From positions 1 through 8,027 of the forward strand of contig DAOWMJ010000090.1 of assembly GCA_030643145.1 (NCBI GenBank): a stretch of DNA of 8,027 nt, read 5' to 3'. A program made the position numbers and the translations under genes. This DNA is from Candidatus Latescibacterota bacterium. Its GTDB lineage: Bacteria > Krumholzibacteriota > Krumholzibacteriia > Krumholzibacteriales > WJIX01. Below, piece by piece: positions 1 to 6,145 of the stretch. Positions within the stretch are counted from its first letter, which is position 1. Every line of letters begins with the position of its first letter. Below the pieces are notes generated by a model that worked only from the letters and a program-made list of their open reading frames with translations, was not told the DNA's origin and made no database searches.

Positions 1-3000
1 AGTTTAAACTCCACAGTAAAAGGCCAATCCTTGCTGCTTGTGTCAATCGATTCAGTTAAAGTCTCATTGCGAATATAGCCACTAAATTCGGTAAAAACTT
101 TTCTGACCTCCTCATCGGCTTCGTAGGATAACACTATTCTATCGCTTACCTCAAACCCTGAGTCCTTTCTCAGGTTCTGAACCCTGTTTACGATATCCCT
201 GGCCATTCCCTCTCTAATCAACTCCGGAGTTAACATGGTGTTAAGAACAACCGTCATTTCAGCTTCAGTCTCCACTTCAAAATTTTCAACTGTCTGGCGT
301 GAAACCTTGATTTCCTGAGTTTTAAATTGTTCTTTCTTTCCTTCAATATCAATAGAAATTTCTCCCGCAAGCTCCAGTTTTTTAAGCTGCGCTTTAGGTA
401 ACTCCCCTATAACCCTGGACACTTCCTTTATCTTCTTCCCGAATCTCTTTCCAAGGAGAGAATATTCCGGCTTGGCGGTCAATGAAATATATCCATCAGT
501 ACTGTCTATCCGGGAAATCTTTTTAACATTCAATTCATCATGAACCAGCACAGTATATTCCTTATCGTCCAGCCAGTCAAATTTGGAGGAGACCGCGCTA
601 TACACAAGCAATTCAGATAGAGGAGTTCTCACCTTGATACCAGCTTTGTTTCGCGCGGCTCTGCCCGCGATTACAACCTGGAGGACTTCTCTCATCTTCC
701 TTTCAACCTCTTTGTCAATTATCTTTTCATCAAAGTTCGGATAACTCTGCAGATGAACACTGAGACTCTTCTCCCCCTTTTTCCTGTAACCGTGAAGTCT
801 CAAATAAACCGATTCACTGATAAAAGGTACAATTGGAGCCATAAGCCTTGTTACCCCGCTTAGTACTGTGTAGTATGTTTCATAAGCCGCGCGTTTATCA
901 TCGCTCATTTCATTCTTCCAAAATCTTCTGCGGCAGCGCCTTAGATACCAGTTGCTGAGTTCGTCAACAACAAAGCTCGACAGTTTTCTGCCGGCCCTGT
1001 TGATGTCATAGGCATCGAGAGCTTCTGTAACTTCCTTTATTGTCGAGTTGAATACAGAAAGAAGCCATTTATCCATCAAATTGTCACTTTCAATCTCTCC
1101 GGCAGGAACAAAACCGTCTAGTCTCGCGTACATGGCAAAAAAGTTGTAGAGGTTTCTAAATGTTCCTATAAATCTGTTTGCCGCGTCCTTAAGCGCGTCA
1201 GGATCAAAACGCTTTTCAAGATGGGGCGCTCCCGATGTCATAAGAAACCACCTGAGAGCGTCAGCGCCATAGCTGCCCAGAGCCTCGTTGGCGTAAACCG
1301 CGTTGCCGCGACTCTTGCTCATCTTTTGCCCTTTAGCATCAAGAACCATCCCATGGGGCAAACACCTGCGATATGGGCTCTGTTTTTTCAGAAAAACACC
1401 AATTACGAGAAGCGAATAGAACCACCCCCGTGACTGATCAACTCCCTCGCTGATAAATTCAGCGGGATACTGGCTCTCAAAAAGCTCTTTATTTTCAATA
1501 GGATAATGGTGCTGAGCGAAGGGCATCGCGCCGGAATCAAACCAGCAATCGATCACTTCAGGGACCCTTGTCATCCTGGCGCCGCATTTGGGGCATTGAA
1601 CATCCAACTCATCAACAAAAGGCTTATGCAGGTTAAAGTCTTCAGGAAAGTTCTTGCTGAGCGACCTCAATTCATTTACATCTCCAACACAATACTTTTC
1701 TTTACATGAATTACAAATCCAGATATTCAGCGGTGTTCCCCAATAACGTTCACGGCTTAAGGCCCAATCGACATTTCCTTCAAGCCACCTGGCAAACCGA
1801 TTCTCTCCCACCTCCGGCGGGTACCACTCTATTTTGGAATTAGCTTCTATGAGAAGGTCCTTAAACGCCGTTGTTTTAATATACCAGGAACGTCTGGCAT
1901 AATAGATCAGGGCCGAATCACACCTCCAACAGAATGGATAGGAATGCGTTATCTCTTCGCTCCTGTAGAGAATTCCTCGCTTGTTAAGATCCTCAATAAT
2001 TTCCTGGTCACAACTTTTAACAAAAGATCCCGCCCATGGTTCAATCTCTTCAGTAAATTTTCCCTCTATATCTACAGGCTGAACAAAGGGTAGATTTTCA
2101 ACCTTACCAACCCTATAGTCATCTTCCCCAAAAGCCGGCGCTACATGAACTATACCCGTCCCGTCGGTTAGGGTTACAAAATCCGCCGCTATTACTCTGA
2201 AGCCGCCTTCAGCATTTTCAAAATAGGGAAAACAGGGCTGATATTCTTTACCTACAAGTTTATTTCCGTCAAATTTTTCCAGAACCTCAAACTCGCCGTC
2301 CAGAACGGTAGTTAGGGCTTCAGCAAGTATAAGAATATCCCCATTATTTTTGACCTTCACATATTTATATTCAGGTCCGACAGCCAGAGCCACATTGGAA
2401 AGCAACGTCCAAGGAGTCGTAGTCCAAACAAGAAAACTCGCGTCTTCACCCTTGACTCTGAGTTTAAAAAAAATGGAAGGATCGGTTATCTCTTTGTACC
2501 CCTGAGAAACTTCGTGGCTGGACAATGACGTGCCGCAACGGGGACAGTAGGGAACTATTTTGTGGCCCTCATACAGAAAACCCTGATCCCAAAACTGTTT
2601 AAGAATCCACCAAACCGATTCTATATATTCATTTGTACATGTGATATAGGGGTTATCGAGATCTAGCCAGAAACCAAGCCTGCGTGTAAACTCATGCCAT
2701 TCATCGAGATACTTGAATACGCTCTCTCGGCACTCCTTGTTAAAACCGGCTACCCCGTGTTTTTCTATCTGCTCTTTTCCGTCAAGCCCAAGTTTCTTTT
2801 CAACCTCTATCTCTACGGGTAATCCATGTGTGTCCCATCCCGCTTTCCTTTCAACCCTGTATCCCTGCATCGTTTTAAACCTGCAGATTGTATCCTTGAT
2901 TGTTCTTGACATAGCATGATGAACGCCGGGCCTTCCATTAGCGGTAGGAGGCCCTTCATAGAAAACAAAAGAGTTCTTTGCGGGGCTCTGCTTAAGACTC

Positions 3001-3113
3001 TTCCTGAAAATCTCGTGCTCATCCCAGTATTTCAATACTTCTTCCTCGGTCGCTACTACTTCGTTAAGCGGGGGAAGATCTTCATAGATTTCCTTCTTTT
3101 TATCATTTCTCAC
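1..3113 (-). CDS. ileS: Isoleucyl-tRNA synthetase, IleRS2 type (3' end cut by window)
   Basis: This cytoplasmic class I enzyme attaches isoleucine to tRNA-Ile and edits valine errors. The frame is open from 3113 to the left edge (1037 codons); IleRS2 proteins are usually about 1030-1060 residues, so little is missing. Visible in order: the ATP signature PGVHH (residues 62-66), WDTHGLPVE, the zinc cysteines C190/C193 and C395/C398, the editing-domain stretch WTTTPWT and GTGIVHVAPAFGEDD with H323 and D332, a second cysteine set C467/C470 and C507/C510, then KMSKS at 597-601. A long helical anticodon region and C-terminal extension follow. The signature reads GVHH instead of the usual HxGH. The start is GTG at 3113, with GGAG (3125-3122) 8 bases upstream; another in-frame GTG at 3122 overlaps that GGAG, and the next in-frame ATG lies past the ATP signature. 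A two-codon ATG-GAG-TGA overlaps the leader. Identity is certain; the exact start less so. Confidence 0.97.
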   Translation of the reverse strand, partial: MRNDKKKEIYEDLPPLNEVVATEEEVLKYWDEHEIFRKSLKQSPAKNSFVFYEGPPTANGRPGVHHAMSRTIKDTICRFKTMQGYRVERKAGWDTHGLPVEIEVEKKLGLDGKEQIEKHGVAGFNKECRESVFKYLDEWHEFTRRLGFWLDLDNPYITCTNEYIESVWWILKQFWDQGFLYEGHKIVPYCPRCGTSLSSHEVSQGYKEITDPSIFFKLRVKGEDASFLVWTTTPWTLLSNVALAVGPEYKYVKVKNNGDILILAEALTTVLDGEFEVLEKFDGNKLVGKEYQPCFPYFENAEGGFRVIAADFVTLTDGTGIVHVAPAFGEDDYRVGKVENLPFVQPVDIEGKFTEEIEPWAGSFVKSCDQEIIEDLNKRGILYRSEEITHSYPFCWRCDSALIYYARRSWYIKTTAFKDLLIEANSKIEWYPPEVGENRFARWLEGNVDWALSRERYWGTPLNIWICNSCKEKYCVGDVNELRSLSKNFPEDFNLHKPFVDELDVQCPKCGARMTRVPEVIDCWFDSGAMPFAQHHYPIENKELFESQYPAEFISEGVDQSRGWFYSLLVIGVFLKKQSPYRRCLPHGMVLDAKGQKMSKSRGNAVYANEALGSYGADALRWFLMTSGAPHLEKRFDPDALKDAANRFIGTFRNLYNFFAMYARLDGFVPAGEIESDNLMDKWLLSVFNSTIKEVTEALDAYDINRAGRKLSSFVVDELSNWYLRRCRRRFWKNEMSDDKRAAYETYYTVLSGVTRLMAPIVPFISESVYLRLHGYRKKGEKSLSVHLQSYPNFDEKIIDKEVERKMREVLQVVIAGRAARNKAGIKVRTPLSELLVYSAVSSKFDWLDDKEYTVLVHDELNVKKISRIDSTDGYISLTAKPEYSLLGKRFGKKIKEVSRVIGELPKAQLKKLELAGEISIDIEGKKEQFKTQEIKVSRQTVENFEVETEAEMTVVLNTMLTPELIREGMARDIVNRVQNLRKDSGFEVSDRIVLSYEADEEVRKVFTEFSGYIRNETLTESIDTSSKDWPFTVEFK

Positions 3114-3146
3114 TTTAGTCACTCCATCGATATCCGGACAATATTA

Positions 3147-3174
3147 AGTATATTAAACTCTTTCTCAGTCTAAA
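3147..3174 (-). promoter_or_regulatory. Candidate sigma70-type promoter for ileS
   Basis: On the minus strand a -35-like TTTAGA (3174-3169) and a -10-like TATACT (3152-3147) are separated by 16 bases. The -10 matches the consensus at 5 of 6 positions and the -35 at 4 of 6. It would give a leader of roughly 25-30 bases before the GTG at 3113. This leaves no room for a T-box leader of the kind that controls ileS in many Firmicutes. This is a consensus match only. Confidence 0.4.
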
Positions 3175-3188
3175 CATACCAGACTCAG
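3164..3188. repeat. Inverted repeat overlapping the ileS -35 region
   Basis: On the plus strand CTCAGTCT (3164-3171) and AGACTCAG (3181-3188) form an inverted repeat with one central C-C mismatch and a 9-base spacer. It covers the proposed -35 box of ileS. It could be a protein-binding operator or a small hairpin at the end of phosphorylase transcripts. No U-run follows it on the minus strand, so it does not look like a terminator. Confidence 0.35.
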
Positions 3189-3219
3189 CTCAATAAATCC
3201 GATACGTTCAATTTTCTCT

Positions 3220-3248
3220 AAAGAAATATAGTGTTTACGGTAACTATA
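3220..3248 (-). terminator. Possible weak terminator after the phosphorylase gene
   Basis: Just after the phosphorylase TGA stop (3252-3250), minus-strand bases TATAGT (3248-3243) and ACTATA (3232-3227) can pair as a 6-bp AT-rich stem with a 10-base loop. A T-rich tail, TTTCTTT (3226-3220), follows. Position and tail fit a rho-independent terminator, but the stem is weak, so readthrough into ileS is likely. Confidence 0.3.
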
Positions 3249-3249
3249 C

Positions 3250-4074
3250 TCAAAACCTTCTTAGAAATTCGGAGACTAATTTGCACAATTTCTTCTCACC
3301 TTTTCTGGCTACTTTGATAATTTCTTTTATATCTACCGGCTCAAGACAATCGGGTAATGCTTTATCGGTAACAATGGAAATTCCGAGCACTTTCATCCCG
3401 GAATGAACCGCCACAATATTCTCGGGAACGATAGACATGCCAACTATATCCGCGCCTATACTCCGCAAAAACCGATATTCAGCCGCTGTCTCAAGATTAG
3501 GCCCCGTAACCGCAACAAGAACTCCTCTCTCAAGAGGAATTTTTAAATCGAGGGCTATTTTCTCAACCCTCGAAATGTAATTTCTATTATAGGGCATACT
3601 CATATCGGGGAAACGGGGGCCAAGCCTTTCATCATTTGGGCCGATAAGGGGATTGTCGCCCATCATATTTATATGATCTGTTATTACAACAAGTGAACCT
3701 GACGTCAGATGAGGATTCATCCCGCCCACAGCGGACGTTAATATTAAAGAGTTCACTCCCAGCGACTTCATCACTCTTACCGGAAATGTTATTTCCTTCA
3801 TCGAATATCCCTCATAATAATGAAGCCTTCCCTCCATAGCCACAACACATTTGCCGGAGAGATTTCCTATTATTAAATTGCCTGCATGAAGCCCCTCTAC
3901 CGTCGAAACGGAAAATCCGGGAATTTTCCCATAGGGTATCCTCACCTTCACATCTATCTTTCCAGCCAACCCGCCGAGCCCACTTCCAAGAATTATTCCG
4001 TATGTCGGACGTATTTTCACCTGTTTCTTTATATAGGAAGCAGATTCCTTTATATCATCATAGAGGCACGACAT
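3250..4074 (-). CDS. punA: Purine nucleoside phosphorylase, class I trimeric family
   Basis: This purine-salvage enzyme splits purine (deoxy)nucleosides with phosphate into free base and (deoxy)ribose 1-phosphate. Its 274 residues match the trimeric PNP/MTAP family. Visible motifs: the phosphate loop GSGLG (30-34), STVEGLHAGNL (57-67), GRLHYYEGY (82-90) with the phosphate/ribose residues, the GGMN turn (117-120), NPLIGPNDERLGPRFPDMS (141-159), GPNLE with base-contacting E195, VGMSIVPE (211-218) and VTDKALPD (235-242). D237 stands where human PNP has Asn243, the residue that favours 6-oxopurines; MTA phosphorylases carry Asp there. The ATG has AAGGGAAGGG (4090-4081) 6 bases upstream. It lies between divIVA and ileS, spaced 300 and 136 bases from them, so it may be a separate unit. 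Family identity is firm; guanosine/inosine versus adenosine or methylthioadenosine preference is open, and the symbol is by family only. Confidence 0.93.
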   Translation of the reverse strand: MSCLYDDIKESASYIKKQVKIRPTYGIILGSGLGGLAGKIDVKVRIPYGKIPGFSVSTVEGLHAGNLIIGNLSGKCVVAMEGRLHYYEGYSMKEITFPVRVMKSLGVNSLILTSAVGGMNPHLTSGSLVVITDHINMMGDNPLIGPNDERLGPRFPDMSMPYNRNYISRVEKIALDLKIPLERGVLVAVTGPNLETAAEYRFLRSIGADIVGMSIVPENIVAVHSGMKVLGISIVTDKALPDCLEPVDIKEIIKVARKGEKKLCKLVSEFLRRF

Positions 4075-4189
4075 ATATTACCCTTCCCTTTTTCAATACG
4101 GGCCAATTAAAATACCTTTCGCGAACAATCAGGTACGAAGAGGCCTGTTCCTATATCCCCTTCACACCCGAATAACCATTTACAGAAAT
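4075..4189 (-). other. Leader region of the phosphorylase gene, unassigned
   Basis: If the promoter at 4218-4190 is used, these bases form the untranslated leader. On the minus strand TACCT and AGGTA can pair around a 13-base loop containing TTCGCGAA, and two GGCC tetramers flank this as a possible outer helix. I do not recognise a known purine, preQ1 or other riboswitch core. The segment ends with the ribosome binding site AAGGGAAGGG. I see no coding frame of note. Confidence 0.3.
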
Positions 4190-4218
4190 TTTATACATTT
4201 TATTCCTCTATTCAGCAA
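4190..4218 (-). promoter_or_regulatory. Candidate promoter for the phosphorylase gene
   Basis: On the minus strand TTGCTG (4218-4213), a 17-base spacer and TATAAA (4195-4190) form a sigma70-like pair; the -10 matches 5 of 6 and the -35 only 3 of 6. It lies past the hairpins that follow divIVA, which suits a new transcription start. The implied leader is about 105-110 bases, long for such a gene. Confidence 0.35.
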
Positions 4219-4239
4219 GGTTTATCTGGATATATTACA

Positions 4240-4302
4240 GAATTTTTTGCTGAAAAAATCCAATTATCATAAGGGATTGAACCTCTACAAGTTCAACCCC
4301 TT
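4240..4302 (-). terminator. Tandem hairpins downstream of divIVA, candidate terminator
   Basis: Two stem-loops lie in series. The first pairs 4302-4291 with 4282-4271 over 12 positions around an 8-base loop. The second pairs 4261-4253 with 4248-4240 over 9 positions around a 4-base loop, and its 5' arm carries six T. In each, the single non-Watson-Crick position is G-U in minus-strand RNA but A-C on the plus strand. This favours an RNA made in the divIVA direction. The first stem is not followed directly by a U-run (it starts 12 bases later), so this is not a textbook terminator; it could instead protect the transcript 3' end. Confidence 0.45.
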
Positions 4303-4354
4303 TAAAAATATCCTCATATGTAAAAAGCCGGGTTTAATTATCCCACGCGGTATT

Positions 4355-4373
4355 AAAAACAACCCTTAGGGTC
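4355..4373 (-). terminator. Small hairpin with U-tail directly after divIVA stop
   Basis: Right after the tandem stops TAA (4377-4375) and TGA (4374-4372), the minus strand reads GACCC-TAA-GGGTT and then GTTTTT. The stem is only 4 GC/AT pairs plus one G-U with a 3-base loop, but the position and U-tail fit a weak intrinsic terminator. The stronger hairpins further down may be the real transcript end. Confidence 0.3.
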
Positions 4374-4374
4374 A

Positions 4375-5664
4375 TTAACTGTCTTGTTTCCCGATATTTG
4401 TAAGATTTTCTCTCAACCTGTCCATAGACCAGCTGTTTTCCTCTTCAGGCTTCTCTGCGGAATCCGGAAGATCTTCGAGCCGCTCGTTGTTATTTCGTTC
4501 TCCGGCATCCCGGCTCTCCGACTCCGTTTCAGAGGTTTCGTGCTGCCCATGCTCTTGAAAATCACTTTCATCCCTTTTCCCACCAGAGTAGCCCTCAGTT
4601 GATTCATATTCTCCCTGTTCGGTGTGTTGCAGATCTTTCTCGTCCTCATGGAGGCTTTCCTCCAGCACCTGCTCTGATTCCTCAGTTAATCCTGAGAGCG
4701 CTTCTTCAACCTCATTTTCAGCAGGCCTGTCGATGGAAGAAATTTCATAATTGCTCCAGTCAGTTTCCTTTTTTTCTACTTCATAACCGGCCCATTCATC
4801 CTTATCCACTCCCCCCTCATTCACATCCACTTTACTCTCAGGCTTATTTGATACCGAATCGCCTTCGCGAGTGTTCTGCTTTTCAGATATTCTTTTCTCT
4901 GTATTCTCATCGATCTCCGGATATAGAGAATGTTCAATATTTTCGGTAACACTTTCACTTAATTCAGCGTCGCTTAATTTTTCTCCGGAAGTATCCCCTA
5001 TTTTCACATCCATATCTACTTTACCGATAGACGCTTCCGCCTTAGCTAATTTTACCTCTTGTACTCCGCCGTCCCGGACAGCCGGTTCCTCTTCCGGTTT
5101 ACGGGAAAATTCTTCCGTTATTTTTTTACGGTTCATTCTCCGATGCGGAGTGCTTTCACTGTAGCCTTTCTTCATTTTAAATTCCAGATTCTCAATCTCC
5201 TGATCAGCCTGTTTGAAATCACCTTCAAAACCGGCAATCATTCCACGATGGTTATCTATAAGCGTTTTCAACCTTGTAAGGTAATTATCCTTCTGTTTTT
5301 TAAGCTCCAATATCTCTCTTCGCAGCTGCCTTGTATGAGCGCGTATGTTTTCAGACAACTTTTCAGCCTCCACTTCAGCTTCCCTGAGAATAAGTTCCGC
5401 TTCATTCCTGGCGTTCTCTTTCGTATCAGCAGTTAATTTTTCGGCAGTTAGAAGTGTGTTGCGAAGGTTCTTCTCCATATTCTTAAACTCATCCAGCCGT
5501 TCTTTAAGATTAACAATATGCTCGCGGAGTCCTTTATTGTCACTGAGAGCGGCTTCATATTCTTCGGCAACAGTATTTAAAAAGGCATATACTTCATCGG
5601 GATCAAATCCGCGCATACTTTTTTTGAATTCCTGCTTCCTGATATCCAACGGTGTAATCCTCAT
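4375..5664 (-). CDS. divIVA: DivIVA-domain cell division/polarity protein with long acidic tail
   Basis: DivIVA proteins bind curved membrane at poles and septa and recruit division or polar-growth partners. Residues 1-60 are the membrane-binding head: the stretch RITPLDIRKQEFKKSMRGFD and then PDEVYAFL align residue for residue with Bacillus DivIVA, with Arg18 kept and Met17 where Bacillus has Phe17. A heptad-like coiled coil follows to about residue 165. From about 166 to 429 the protein is a Glu/Ser/Asp-rich, low-complexity and probably disordered tail, far longer than in the 164-residue Bacillus protein. The tail holds its only three Trp: EWAGYEV (290-296), DWSNYEI (302-308) and SWSMDRLRENL (411-421), perhaps docking motifs. 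The ATG has AGGAGG (5677-5672) at 7 bases. The gene lies 102 bases after yggT, likely in the same transcript. The head is certain; the tail's role is unknown. Confidence 0.93.
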   Translation of the reverse strand: MRITPLDIRKQEFKKSMRGFDPDEVYAFLNTVAEEYEAALSDNKGLREHIVNLKERLDEFKNMEKNLRNTLLTAEKLTADTKENARNEAELILREAEVEAEKLSENIRAHTRQLRREILELKKQKDNYLTRLKTLIDNHRGMIAGFEGDFKQADQEIENLEFKMKKGYSESTPHRRMNRKKITEEFSRKPEEEPAVRDGGVQEVKLAKAEASIGKVDMDVKIGDTSGEKLSDAELSESVTENIEHSLYPEIDENTEKRISEKQNTREGDSVSNKPESKVDVNEGGVDKDEWAGYEVEKKETDWSNYEISSIDRPAENEVEEALSGLTEESEQVLEESLHEDEKDLQHTEQGEYESTEGYSGGKRDESDFQEHGQHETSETESESRDAGERNNNERLEDLPDSAEKPEEENSWSMDRLRENLTNIGKQDS

Positions 5665-5766
5665 TGTTCAACCTCCTGATTTAGGGCATTCCTGCCTCTT
5701 TACCAATTAGTTTTAAATCCTATTGTTTTCAATTTCCCGCCGTCTGTAAAATAACCGGCATAAGAA

Positions 5767-6024
5767 CTATCCTCTTTTAATAATAAATACTATCAACTGT
5801 AAAATCACCATGAGAACAATCGCCGCTGAATCAATCCTTCCGACCGGGAGAAACCTTCGTAGAGGTGAAAGAAGGGGCGCGAAGAGATAATCAAGCATCC
5901 TGAAAATCTTTCCCCTTCGCTGTTTTTCCAGAGTCTGAAGCAATGTATAAATCAGCAACAGAAATGCACTTACATTCAAAAAAGCAATAATCAATCCAAC
6001 CGGATTTTTTACAAAATAATCCAT
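5767..6024 (-). CDS. yggT: YggT family small membrane protein
   Basis: An 85-residue inner-membrane protein of the YggT/YlmG family. Members are linked to osmotic tolerance in bacteria and to nucleoid distribution in plastids and cyanobacteria, but their biochemical role is unresolved. Two hydrophobic helices are visible, at about residues 8-32 and 65-82. They flank a basic loop with the family signature around PLLSPLRRFLPVGRIDSAAI (50-69). Length is normal for a one-repeat member. The ATG at 6024 is the only possible start because an in-frame TAA lies a few codons upstream. Its ribosome site is poor (GGTGG close to the start), which suggests it depends on translation from a shared mRNA. Placement between yggS and divIVA matches the ylmE-ylmG-divIVA order of other bacteria, here without sepF and ylmH. 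Confidence 0.9.
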   Translation of the reverse strand: MDYFVKNPVGLIIAFLNVSAFLLLIYTLLQTLEKQRRGKIFRMLDYLFAPLLSPLRRFLPVGRIDSAAIVLMVILQLIVFIIKRG

Positions 6025-6145
6025 AACCCACCCATATTCATACTGTTACAACACATATTAGAAAATTCGTTCTTCTTCAGTCTTGGGAAGAAGTTGCCAC
6101 CGCTCACACTCATTGACAATTTTTTTGCCAGGCACAACAACAAAC
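6025..6145 (-). other. yggS-yggT spacer with a short unassigned open frame
   Basis: This 121-base spacer is longer than needed between co-transcribed genes. A second minus-strand frame, offset by +1 from yggS, is open from TTG codons inside the yggS 3' end (from about 6201) through the yggS stop. It ends at a TAA around 6060. Its last part reads KFVVVPGKKIVNEC and then ERWQLLPKTEEERIF, with a mixed, protein-like composition. It has no ATG and no ribosome site that I can see, and I recognise no family. No terminator hairpin is evident. Confidence 0.25.

Noticed and set aside
1..3113. Possible frameshift or break in ileS
   Set aside because: Reading the minus strand codon by codon from 3113 to 1 gave one continuous frame with all motifs in the right order; the gene is only cut by the window edge.
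2713..3173. Short open frames on both strands over the 5' end of ileS
   Set aside because: The ileS frame here carries the ATP signature and conserved motifs; the other frames are out-of-frame shadows with no family resemblance.
4075..4189. Riboswitch upstream of the purine phosphorylase
   Set aside because: No purine or preQ1 riboswitch core could be recognised; only small stems are visible.
4384..5710. Several long open frames (about 70-125 codons) on the plus strand opposite divIVA
   Set aside because: They are antisense shadows of the Glu/Ser-rich divIVA coding sequence; they lack good ribosome sites and give low-complexity Ser/Phe/Leu translations.
5739..5759. GCCG/CGGC hairpin between yggT and divIVA as a terminator
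   Set aside because: Only 4 bp around a 13-base loop and no U-run on the minus strand, so readthrough into divIVA is more likely.
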